Shown piece after piece: positions 47,278 to 55,917 of a DNA stretch of 60,301 bases. Position 1 is the stretch's first letter, and every line of letters begins with the position of its first letter. The notes beneath the pieces are model-generated. The model did not search any database. It was given only the letters and a program-made list of their open reading frames with translations, and was not told where the DNA came from. A program made the position numbers and the translations under genes. Origin of the DNA: Methylomonas aurea (GTDB lineage Bacteria > Pseudomonadota > Gammaproteobacteria > Methylococcales > Methylomonadaceae); contig NZ_JANIBM010000029.1 of the NCBI RefSeq assembly GCF_024505045.1, forward strand, positions 1 through 60,301, in the 5' to 3' direction.

Positions 47278-47910
47278 TTAATCCGCGTAGCGGTAAATCG
47301 GATTGATCTGGGTGTTATGGTCGAGTTTGATCAACTCCTGGATCAAACCGTCGTTCAAACCGTATACCCAGCCGTGCAAGGTGGGCTTGTGACCGTGGCG
47401 CCAGGCGGACTGGATAATCGAAGTATGCGCCAACCGATAAACCTGCTCGACGATGTTCAATTCGATCAGACGGTCCACTTTCTGCTCCGGCGAGACCGAC
47501 TCCAACTCTTCCTGGTGCAGCCGGTATACGTCCTTGATGTGCATCAGCCATTTATTGGCAATCACCAGATCGGATTTTTGTTGCTGCAACGCGGCCTTGA
47601 CCCCGCCGCAACCGTAATGGCCACAAACGATGACGTGTTTCACCTTGAGCACGTTGATCGCATATTGCACGACGCTGAGACAGTTGAAGTCGGTAACGAT
47701 GACCTGATTGGCGATATTGCGGTGGACGAAAATCTCGCCCGGTTTGGCATTCACGATGGTGTCAGCCGGAACCCGGCTGTCGGAACAGCCGATCCACAAA
47801 AAATCCGGCTTTTGTTCCTTCGCCAACTGGGCAAAAAAATCCGGGTCTTTGCGACTGACTTCCTCGGACCAGGCTTTGTTTTCTAACAATAATTTCGCGG
47901 GAGTATGCAT
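47278..47910 (-). CDS. can: Beta-type carbonic anhydrase
   Basis: A 210-residue zinc enzyme interconverting CO2 and bicarbonate. Cys42, Asp44, His98 and Cys101 (GCSDSR and HYGCGG) sit at the same positions as the zinc site of E. coli Can. DTIVNAKPGEIFVHRNIANQV and WVYGLNDGLI also match. I start at 47910 because AAGGA lies 8 nt upstream; an ATG at 47919 is in frame. It is 147 bp below the NuoM-like gene and 33 bp above sulP, and is probably cytoplasmic. Confidence 0.95.
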   Translation of the reverse strand: MHTPAKLLLENKAWSEEVSRKDPDFFAQLAKEQKPDFLWIGCSDSRVPADTIVNAKPGEIFVHRNIANQVIVTDFNCLSVVQYAINVLKVKHVIVCGHYGCGGVKAALQQQKSDLVIANKWLMHIKDVYRLHQEELESVSPEQKVDRLIELNIVEQVYRLAHTSIIQSAWRHGHKPTLHGWVYGLNDGLIQELIKLDHNTQINPIYRYAD

Positions 47911-47925
47911 GATTGTCATCCTTAA

Positions 47926-47936
47926 TGGGAATCCCA
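47926..47936. promoter_or_regulatory. Small palindrome upstream of the carbonic anhydrase
   Basis: TGGGA-A-TCCCA lies 3 bp upstream of the ribosome binding site of the carbonic anhydrase gene. It could be an operator or part of a hairpin that affects translation. Confidence 0.3.
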
Positions 47937-48057
47937 ATAACAGAAAGTGTTTTGTCGGGTTGCCGGCCTATGGCAGACCGGGTCGAAGCCAATACTATAT
48001 CGATTCGAAACTATATGCCAATCAATTTTCCGGCACAGTTCGCGCTTTCGACATCGT

Positions 48058-49620
48058 TTAAATCGAGCCCTCCTGATAAGCCGCCGCGGCCCGCGACGGC
48101 GCCGACCTGGATGCGGCACGCACCGCCTCTGCTTCGGCCACGGCCTGCTGCCGCACGCGCAAGGCGCTTTCCGGCCAAGCCAATATGGTCTGCGGGCTGA
48201 ATCCAACCAGCAACACCAACAAAGCTGGCAGCAGCAATAGTACAAGCTCGCGCGCGGTCAGGTCCGGACAAGTTGCGGAAACGGCTCCGGTCGGCCCGAA
48301 AAAAGCCTTCCTGACAAAGCCGAGCAAATAGGCGGCGCCCAGCACGGCGCCGAACAAAGCTACCAGAGCCAAGGCCGGATAGGCCTGCAGCGTACCGATC
48401 AACACCAGCAATTCCGCGGGAAAGCCGTTGGTACCCGGTACTCCCATGTTAGCCAGCGCGAACAGAAAGAACAAGCAAGCCAGGCGCGGTGCCGGTTTGG
48501 CCAATCCGCCCAGATGCACCAGTTCGCAACTGCCAAGTCGCTGTTGCAGCATGCCGGCCATCAGCATCAGGCTGCCGGCTATCAGGGTAAAATTCAGCAA
48601 GTGCAGCAACGCCCCTTGCTGCCCCTGGTAATTGAACGCCGCCAAGCTCATCAACACCAAACCGACGTGACTGATGCTGGAATAGGCCAGCAGCCGGCGC
48701 AAATTAGTTTGCTGCAGCGCAATCAGGGCCGTATATACCAACGTAATGGCGCCGACGATCGCCACTAGCCAACGATGCTCCAGCGCCGCTTGCGGCGCCA
48801 AAGGCAAGGCGAAGCGGAGAATACCGTACAAGCCTAACTTCAGCCCGACCAGCAAGGCCGTGAGAAACGCCGGCCCTTCCATCGCCATGGTCGGCAGCCA
48901 GGTGTGAAACGGTACCAGCGGCGCTTTCACTGCAAAACCGAGCATCAGCAAAAAAAACACCAGCTCCTGAGTCACTGCATCCATCGGCGTGTTCAGTAAA
49001 TCCGGCAAATTGAAGCCCAAACCGCCCGGCACGTCGCCGCCGGTGTAATGGGCATGGTTCAACGCCAGCGTCGCAATCGCGAACAACAACGGCACGCCGC
49101 CGAACAGCATATATAAAGTATATTTCAGCGCGGCCTGGCGCCGTTCGGCACCGCCCCCCCACAAGCCGGCCAGGAAGAAAATCGGCGGCAGCGTCAACTC
49201 CCAAAACAGGAAAAACAGCGCCATATCCAGCGCAACGAACACGCCGATGGTGGTGCTCTCCAAAATCAGTACCAGCGCCAATTGAAACCGGTTCAATCGG
49301 GTTGCCGAATTCCAGCCCGCCAATAGCGCCATCAAGGTCAACAAGGCCGTCATCGGCAGGAACAACAGCGAGATACCGTCCACTCCGACCGCGTAATAGG
49401 CGTTCAGGCTGGGTATCCACAAATGTTGCTCCTGCCATTGATAGCCGCCGTCGCTCGGATCGAAACCGAAGACGACGGCCATGGTCAACAGCAGCTCGAC
49501 ACCCGCCACGGCCAAGGCCAGCCGCTTCGCCCGGCCGCCATCGCGCACGCAGCCAATCGCCAATGCGCCGAGCAACGGCCAGAGCAGGCATAGCGTCAGC
49601 AGCGGCACAGCGTCATTCAT
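48058..49620 (-). CDS. NuoM-like antiporter subunit (third in DAB locus)
   Basis: A 520-residue membrane protein with about 14 helices of the complex I / Mrp antiporter family. The proton-path residues of NuoM are kept: Glu in FWELTLPP, Lys in GFAVKAPLVPFHTWLP, Lys in VGLKLGLYG, and Glu in PGTNGFPAELLVL. A basic/Ala-rich tail of about 30 residues ends the protein. No quinone-module genes are nearby, so it is not part of a normal complex I operon. Its start overlaps the previous stop by 8 bases. Confidence 0.88.
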   Translation of the reverse strand: MNDAVPLLTLCLLWPLLGALAIGCVRDGGRAKRLALAVAGVELLLTMAVVFGFDPSDGGYQWQEQHLWIPSLNAYYAVGVDGISLLFLPMTALLTLMALLAGWNSATRLNRFQLALVLILESTTIGVFVALDMALFFLFWELTLPPIFFLAGLWGGGAERRQAALKYTLYMLFGGVPLLFAIATLALNHAHYTGGDVPGGLGFNLPDLLNTPMDAVTQELVFFLLMLGFAVKAPLVPFHTWLPTMAMEGPAFLTALLVGLKLGLYGILRFALPLAPQAALEHRWLVAIVGAITLVYTALIALQQTNLRRLLAYSSISHVGLVLMSLAAFNYQGQQGALLHLLNFTLIAGSLMLMAGMLQQRLGSCELVHLGGLAKPAPRLACLFFLFALANMGVPGTNGFPAELLVLIGTLQAYPALALVALFGAVLGAAYLLGFVRKAFFGPTGAVSATCPDLTARELVLLLLPALLVLLVGFSPQTILAWPESALRVRQQAVAEAEAVRAASRSAPSRAAAAYQEGSI

Positions 49621-51148
49621 GGTGGGTCTCGTTGATATGGTGGCTGTGATGGGCCGGATAATGCTCGCCGATTTCCCGCGCCTCCTGGTCGATGTATTTC
49701 AGCCACGGCGTCGTATAAAAACCGGTACCGATCAATAAACCGCACACCGTCACGGCGATGATACGTTCTTTCAATACCGGATGGTGGATACTGCCGTAAG
49801 GCTGTACGAAGCGTTTGGGATGAGCGATGAACAAGCGCTGAAACGCCCACAACAAGAATGCCGCCCCCAACACGTTGCCCAACAGAATTGCGATCGCGAT
49901 CCACCAACCGTGTTCTTCGATAGTACCCTCGATCAGCAAATGAGCGGCGTCGAATCCCGGCGTGCCCGGCATCACCATCGTACTCAGCGCCGAGATCAGA
50001 AACAGTAAAGCCAAGGTCGAATTGGTCTCGAACAGCCCGCCCAGGCGCGGCAGGAACGAGGTCCGGGTCCGCTCGTAAATCAGGCCGATGCAGAACAGCA
50101 TACCGGCGGTAGCCAAGCCGTAAGCCACCGACAACAAAATACTGCCCTCCAGCGCGAAATCGTTGAACGAAAACACGCCGATCGCCAACATGCCGGTATG
50201 GCTGATCACCGCGAACGCGATCAAACGCCGCATGTTGATTTGCATCAAGGCCAGCAACGCCCCGTAGAAAATCCCGATCAACCCCAGGGTGACGACGAAA
50301 TGGGTCCATTGCTCGGCTGCGCCCGGCGTCAGCGGCAAGATGAAGCGGATCAGCGCATAAATGCCCAGCTTCAAGCCGTGCAGAAAAATCGCCGCGCTGG
50401 CTGCGGTACCGTGCTCGCCCAAGACCGGCAACCAGGCGTGGAACGGAAACAGCGGCATCCGCACCGCAAAGCCGAAAAACAGCAACAGAAAGATCAAGGT
50501 TTCGTTCGGAATCGCCAAATTATGGTGTTTCAGCGCCAGCCAATCGAAACTCAATTCCATACCGTTGCCGGCCAGCCCGAAACTCAGCAACAGAAAACCG
50601 GCCAGACTCATCGCCAGACCGGACGACCAATATTGCAGCAAGGTTTTGACGGCCTGGTTGCGCAAGCGACCGGTACCGGCAAACATGGTCAGCAACGCCA
50701 CCGGCACCAATTCCAGCAGACTCCAGCACCAAAATTGCAGCGTATTCAGCGCCGCAAACGCCCCGATCAGGATGCCTTGGTAAGCCAGCAGACAAGCGAC
50801 GAATAAACGGTCGTTGCGGTGGCGAGTGATCAGGGTGTAGACCAACGCCAGCGCGCCCAACACCGCCGTCAACGGAATAAACAGGATATTGGTGCCGTCG
50901 ACGCCGACCCGATAGCCCAGGCCGTCGATTTTCTCGGCCAGATGGATGCCGGGCGCTTCGGCATCGAACACCCACAGCAGGTAAATGCTCAACAACACGT
51001 TCGCCACCGCGCCGGTCAAGGCCGTCGGCCACAGCCGCCAGCTTTTCAAACCCAACACTGCGCCGCAGGTCAAAAGCGGCAACGCGGTCAACACGCTCAG
51101 CACCGGAAACGCCGCGGCCGCCTGCCAGTAAACGATATCGGTCGTCAT
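49613..51148 (-). CDS. Degenerate NuoM/NuoN-like antiporter subunit
   Basis: A 511-residue protein with about 14 helices of the same family. The Lys of helix 7 is Arg (GFAVRMPLFPFHAWLP) and the Glu of the last channel is lost (PGTPGFDAAHLLIEG), while the helix 8 Lys stays (LHGLKLGIYA). So its proton path looks altered. The C-terminus is His-rich (HYPAHHSHHINETHHE), perhaps metal-binding. It starts by ATGA overlap with dabB. The open frame upstream to 51541 is a shadow over dabB. Confidence 0.86.
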   Translation of the reverse strand: MTTDIVYWQAAAAFPVLSVLTALPLLTCGAVLGLKSWRLWPTALTGAVANVLLSIYLLWVFDAEAPGIHLAEKIDGLGYRVGVDGTNILFIPLTAVLGALALVYTLITRHRNDRLFVACLLAYQGILIGAFAALNTLQFWCWSLLELVPVALLTMFAGTGRLRNQAVKTLLQYWSSGLAMSLAGFLLLSFGLAGNGMELSFDWLALKHHNLAIPNETLIFLLLFFGFAVRMPLFPFHAWLPVLGEHGTAASAAIFLHGLKLGIYALIRFILPLTPGAAEQWTHFVVTLGLIGIFYGALLALMQINMRRLIAFAVISHTGMLAIGVFSFNDFALEGSILLSVAYGLATAGMLFCIGLIYERTRTSFLPRLGGLFETNSTLALLFLISALSTMVMPGTPGFDAAHLLIEGTIEEHGWWIAIAILLGNVLGAAFLLWAFQRLFIAHPKRFVQPYGSIHHPVLKERIIAVTVCGLLIGTGFYTTPWLKYIDQEAREIGEHYPAHHSHHINETHHE

Positions 51149-52716
51149 CGGTACCCCAAAGCTACCATCAACGTAATCAACACGAACAACGCCAGATAAC
51201 GGGCGCGCAGCAACAAGTGTTCGAACCGGTTCGCCGCCTGCCCCAGCCGGCGTCCGACCCGAATCGACTCGCGGCCGATGCCGCGCAGAATGAAATGGTA
51301 TTCGAACCAATTTAGTAGCGCCGAAGTCCATTGCGCCAACTTGCCGGCCAGGCCGCTGCCCTGGGCAAAACGGTCTTCGGTGCTGCTCAGATTGGCCCCC
51401 ATCTTTTGTTCTTCCTGCTGCGCCAACGACGACATCGCCCTGATCGCCGGTGCCGGCGACCCCATCAACGGGTCCAGAATCCGCTCTTCGATGTAACGGG
51501 CATCCTTGGCCAGTTGCAGGATTGGCTTCACTAACAGCCAATCCACCGCCGGCTCCAGCCAGCCGCGCTGCAACGAGGCGATAAAGGCCCAGCGGCAGTC
51601 GGCGAGCGCCGCCGGCACCGGCTCGATCGGCCGGCCATGGGTGTTATGCAAAATCGACGGCGTCGTCAGAAACAGATAGCAACGCACCACGGCATGTGCC
51701 GCCAAATGCCAGGCGGCCAAGGTCCACCAGCCTAAGCCGCATTCGAGGAACATCAAGCCCAGTTGTACCGATGCGGCGAAGATTTGCGAGCTTTTGATGT
51801 CGGTCTGGCTCAGACCTACCCAATAGCCGTAAATGGCGGTCATAGCCCCGATCGCCGCCAGCAAGGCCATTGCCGCCGGCGCCCGCTCGAATAACGGCCG
51901 CAGTTGTAGGGTCAGGAATACCCCGGCATGCACCATTGCGCCGCCGTAAAAGATCGCGCTGGACGGGGTCGGCCCTTCCATCGCCCGCGCCAACCAGGGC
52001 GAGAACGGAATCTGCGCCGATTTGGCGAAGGCGGCGACGGCAAAGCTCAAGGCCAGCAAAGTAGCGTCGCCGCGGTCCAGGTCGGCCGCGCCGGTATTTA
52101 AGGTTTGCCAGTCGGCAGATTCCAGCCAGGCCAGCATCAAGCCGATGCCGAGCAAAAAGCCGCCGTCGCCGACCCGGTTGGTGATAAACACGCGGGTGGC
52201 ATTGTGCGCGGCGACAGGCCGCTCGTAGGCGTAGGCAATGAGCAGATAAGAACAGACGCCGGCGATTTCCCAGCCGACAAAGGTGAACACCGCGTTGCCG
52301 GACAACACCAACAACAGCATTGCCGCGGCAAACAGGCTCAGAATAAAGAAAAAACGCTGGAAACCGGGCTCGCGGTGCAAGTAATTGCGGGAAAAGCGGG
52401 CCACGGCCAGCAACAGCGCCCCGAATAACGCCGCCAACGCCATATTCAGGCCGCCCGCCTGCAACGAAAAGCCTATAATCAATTTGCCGCTGGCCAGCCA
52501 ACTACCGTAGACCTGCAACCCGCTCGGATTGCCGGCCAGCTCCAGCCCGAGCAAACCGAGCGCCAGCGCTGCCGCCAAGCCGATCGCCCAGGCCGCCAGC
52601 CGGGCGCTGAGTTTCTCGCCGGCTTCGCCGCGCAGCAGATTAAAAAAATGCAGGCCGCCTATAGATAAGGCGGCGAGCAGCGGTAACAACGGAATCAAAA
52701 ATGCGTATGCGGCCAT
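51145..52716 (-). CDS. dabB: DabB, NuoL-like proton-conducting subunit
   Basis: A 523-residue membrane protein of the NuoL/MrpA family, shorter than NuoL (613) as is usual for DabB. It keeps the helix 5 Glu (VGWEIAGVCSYLLI) and helix 7 Lys (AFAKSAQIPFSPWLARAMEGPTPSSA). The helix 12 Lys is Arg (HAVVRCYLFL). DabB feeds ion movement to DabA to drive CO2 hydration. It begins 5 bp after dabA, and its C-terminal part (410-480) is polar and amphipathic. Confidence 0.9.
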   Translation of the reverse strand: MAAYAFLIPLLPLLAALSIGGLHFFNLLRGEAGEKLSARLAAWAIGLAAALALGLLGLELAGNPSGLQVYGSWLASGKLIIGFSLQAGGLNMALAALFGALLLAVARFSRNYLHREPGFQRFFFILSLFAAAMLLLVLSGNAVFTFVGWEIAGVCSYLLIAYAYERPVAAHNATRVFITNRVGDGGFLLGIGLMLAWLESADWQTLNTGAADLDRGDATLLALSFAVAAFAKSAQIPFSPWLARAMEGPTPSSAIFYGGAMVHAGVFLTLQLRPLFERAPAAMALLAAIGAMTAIYGYWVGLSQTDIKSSQIFAASVQLGLMFLECGLGWWTLAAWHLAAHAVVRCYLFLTTPSILHNTHGRPIEPVPAALADCRWAFIASLQRGWLEPAVDWLLVKPILQLAKDARYIEERILDPLMGSPAPAIRAMSSLAQQEEQKMGANLSSTEDRFAQGSGLAGKLAQWTSALLNWFEYHFILRGIGRESIRVGRRLGQAANRFEHLLLRARYLALFVLITLMVALGYR

Positions 52717-52721
52717 AGTCG

Positions 52722-55700
52722 TTATTCCCTTGCGATGTCCGGTTGCCGAACCAGGATCGGCGCCACGGCCTGGGTCTGCCCGACGTAGCAGGCTGCCGAA
52801 TCATCGCGCAGCGGCAGTTCGCGGTCCTCCGGCTGCCAGGGCAGAAAACCTTCGCGGCGGTCGAACACGAAAATCCGGCCATCGTCCGGGTCGAGCGCGT
52901 TCAAATGCACCCAGCCGCCGCCGACCAGCTCCTGTAACACTGGTTGCCGGGCATAAATCCGCGCCAAGGTCTCGGTTTTGGCTTCAACCACGATTTGCAG
53001 GCGCATCGCCTCGTGAATTTCCACCATCTGCAGCGGCAAACCGGTGCGCAAATCGCTGAACGCGCCCTCCATGACCCCGAACAAACCGGTGACGTTATGC
53101 GGAATCTTGGTGCCGCAACCGAGGCGGTCGTTGTTGACGGTCGAGAAGTAATATTCCAGATTAATGCCGGCGCCGACCGGCCCGGCGGTCAGCAAAATAT
53201 TCTCCAGAATCGTGCCGTCGCCGTCCTGAGTGGGATCGTAGGAAATCAAAAACAGGCGGCGGTCGAAGAACACACCCTGGGTCGCCGCACGCCGGCCGAT
53301 AAAGGCGGCGGCGTTGGTGGCATGGCCGAATTCCGGCCGCACTTGGCTCAAGTCGGCGGCGCGGCGCTGGACGTGGCGGAACGCGGCCACAGGCGAAACC
53401 GGATAACCCGACGAGGCGAAGCGCCGGCAACGTTCGGCTGCGGCCCGCCGGTCGGCCTCGGCCAGATCGGCTTGCAAGCGGGTGAAATCGTCGGCCAGCG
53501 CAGCCGGTACCAGATCCGCGTCGTACCAGACGATCGCGTCGCTGCAAGTATCGTGCTGGCCGCCGACGAACCAGGTATCGTCCGGAATGGCAATGCCCTG
53601 CCCGGCCAGCAAGGCGCGCACCTGCGGCCGATTGGCCATCGCCGCGAATACTCTGGCATTCGGGCCGCCGCGGCGGCCGCCGCAAGCGCCGCAATCGTGG
53701 GCAGCCTCGTGCGGATTGTTTTGGCTGGTGGAACCGTGGCCCAAAATGGCGACGATCCGGGCAAAGCCGTAGCTGAGTCCGGTGGTGCGCAAGAATTGGC
53801 CGACCCGTTGCGCTTGTTCCTCGTCACTGAACCCGGGTTTTGCCGCGGCCGGCGTTGCGGTACCGGCCGTAAACTGCAAGCGGGTTGGTGCCGCCGGCAC
53901 CAGCCGCGCCTGCCAAGCCTGTTCCAGGCGGTATTGCAGGTCCGGCCATAAGGTCTTGCCCAACAGTCCAACCAACTTCAGCGGTGCAAACAGGTATAAC
54001 AGCGGATAAGCCCGCAACAGATGCCGGCGCAAGGTTTGATGCAACCAGTCGCTGATGATTTGCGCCCGGTTCAAGCCGGCACGGTGGTCGGCCAGCAAAT
54101 CCTCGAGGCTGGGTAGACAAACTTCCGCTACCCGATGCGCCGGCGTCACCACCACCGGACACAACGGCGTCGGATGATGGTCGTCCAACCCCTGGTAGTC
54201 CATCGCCACGCCGAAAAATCCGGCAGCGCCCAGGGTTTCGATGGCCGGATTCCACTCTTCCAGATGGCGACGGAAACTTTCCTCGCGCTCGTCCATGCAG
54301 AAAAATACTTGGGCTTGCGGCCGGCGTTCCCGGCGCTGCCAGCGGCCGCGACCGTGATTGGCGTGCAAGGCTTGCAACAAATCCTGGCGATAATGCCGCT
54401 CGTAAGCGTCCAGCCAGACCGAAGCCCGTTGTTGTTCGTCGAATTCGTCGACCGGCGTCAACCAGGCCAGCAGTTGGCTTTTTTCCAGAGCCGACACCGC
54501 ATCGGGCCCCAAACCTAAATTCCGACAAAGCGAAAATAGTCGCCAGCCGTGGTCGTGAGCGTTGAGCCTGCCGTCGGCTGCCGCCAACGGGCTTTGCCGC
54601 CAACTCAGAATCCGTTGCGCCAGCGTTTGCCAAGTTTGCCGGGAGCTCTCGGCCGCGGATGCCAATTGCTGTGCGGCCTGAGCCAGGTACTCCGGCAACT
54701 CGCCGGCGAACAGCGCCCGACGGACGCCGAATTCGGCTTGATGTTTTTCGAAATAGGCCTGCAGGCGGTCGAATTGAGCCGGACAATGCCACAGGCTGCG
54801 ACACAGCGACTGAGCGTAAAGCCGATCCAACACCAGGCGGATGGCCAGATAATCGGCAAGCCGCACCGGAACCGGCCGCCCTTCCCGATAATCCGGGTGC
54901 TGCTGCCGCCAGTTGATCAACCCGGACCAGCCCGGCAATTCCAGCGCCAGCCGCCGCAAATAGCCTTCCCAGCGATCCGCCGGCAAGGCCATGGCTTGCA
55001 GTTGCTGGACGATGGCGTCCGCCGCATCTTCCGGCAAGCGCGCCGTAACGCTGCGCCACTCCGCCAGATCGTGAAACAAGGGCAGCGCATCGTAGTCCAG
55101 CGCCTGCCGCCAGGCCGCATATAATCCCAATTCCTGGCGTCCCGGCAAACGCCAGGCCGCCAAACCTTCGTCCAGCAACGATGCGCACAATCGAATCAAT
55201 TGCGGCCGCACCAGTTCCAAAATGTCCTTGCCGGCCAAAGCCAGCAATACACCGCGCCAGGTCAGAGTGGCGCCGACCCGGTCGAACCAGAGCGCCGGGT
55301 TATCGGCATCGTCCGCTTGCGGCAATTCATTGTCGAAGGGCGCGGCAGGTAGATCCAGCAAATCCTCGGGATGCAATTCTGCCGCCGGCAATGCCAATTT
55401 CGCCGAAACCGCTTGCCACAGCTCGCGCAGCGGCCGGCCGCCGGCCGTCTCGATATCGAATTCAGCCGATTCGCCGAGCCGCCAGGCCAGTTGCTGCGGG
55501 CTAATGGCCTGTACATCGTGCAGTAACACGGTCCGGTAAAGTTCGCGCCGCGCAATAGCGGCGCTACCGGCCAGCGGTTGGGCCAATACACTCCCGAACC
55601 GATGCTGCAATGCCGCATCGAGATCGCGGTCGGTGATGCGTTGTTGCCGGTAAAACTCGCGGAACTTGTCGGCCGGCAGATAGCAATCGATCCCTGTCAG

Positions 55701-55874
55701 AGTGGTAAACTCCGCCAGCGCCTGCTCGAACGGCAAATGCTGAAAGCCGTGCAGAGTGTTGTGGTGGACGAAATCGTGGATCGGCGCCTGGCCCGGCAAC
55801 ACATGGTCCAAATGTGCGACCGCGTGACGAACAATGTCGCGCAGATCGCCAGCCTCGCAAACCGATGCCGCCAT
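52722..55874 (-). CDS. dabA: DabA, vectorial carbonic anhydrase-like subunit (DUF2309)
   Basis: A 1050-residue DUF2309 protein. The zinc site is recognisable: Cys526 and Asp528 in FFCMDERE, His713 in GHGSTSQ and Cys728 in HDCGACGG. The C-x-D pair and the 15-residue His-to-Cys spacing match the characterised Halothiobacillus DabA. It is thought to hydrate cytoplasmic CO2 to bicarbonate, powered by ion flow through DabB, which prevents CO2 loss. It is soluble, with no helices predicted, and is longer than DabA of Halothiobacillus. It sits 43 bp after the leading NuoM-like gene. Confidence 0.93.
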   Translation of the reverse strand: MAASVCEAGDLRDIVRHAVAHLDHVLPGQAPIHDFVHHNTLHGFQHLPFEQALAEFTTLTGIDCYLPADKFREFYRQQRITDRDLDAALQHRFGSVLAQPLAGSAAIARRELYRTVLLHDVQAISPQQLAWRLGESAEFDIETAGGRPLRELWQAVSAKLALPAAELHPEDLLDLPAAPFDNELPQADDADNPALWFDRVGATLTWRGVLLALAGKDILELVRPQLIRLCASLLDEGLAAWRLPGRQELGLYAAWRQALDYDALPLFHDLAEWRSVTARLPEDAADAIVQQLQAMALPADRWEGYLRRLALELPGWSGLINWRQQHPDYREGRPVPVRLADYLAIRLVLDRLYAQSLCRSLWHCPAQFDRLQAYFEKHQAEFGVRRALFAGELPEYLAQAAQQLASAAESSRQTWQTLAQRILSWRQSPLAAADGRLNAHDHGWRLFSLCRNLGLGPDAVSALEKSQLLAWLTPVDEFDEQQRASVWLDAYERHYRQDLLQALHANHGRGRWQRRERRPQAQVFFCMDEREESFRRHLEEWNPAIETLGAAGFFGVAMDYQGLDDHHPTPLCPVVVTPAHRVAEVCLPSLEDLLADHRAGLNRAQIISDWLHQTLRRHLLRAYPLLYLFAPLKLVGLLGKTLWPDLQYRLEQAWQARLVPAAPTRLQFTAGTATPAAAKPGFSDEEQAQRVGQFLRTTGLSYGFARIVAILGHGSTSQNNPHEAAHDCGACGGRRGGPNARVFAAMANRPQVRALLAGQGIAIPDDTWFVGGQHDTCSDAIVWYDADLVPAALADDFTRLQADLAEADRRAAAERCRRFASSGYPVSPVAAFRHVQRRAADLSQVRPEFGHATNAAAFIGRRAATQGVFFDRRLFLISYDPTQDGDGTILENILLTAGPVGAGINLEYYFSTVNNDRLGCGTKIPHNVTGLFGVMEGAFSDLRTGLPLQMVEIHEAMRLQIVVEAKTETLARIYARQPVLQELVGGGWVHLNALDPDDGRIFVFDRREGFLPWQPEDRELPLRDDSAACYVGQTQAVAPILVRQPDIARE

Positions 55875-55917
55875 CAGATCGCTCCCCGACCTGGCAAACC
55901 AAGACGCCGCGCCCGCA

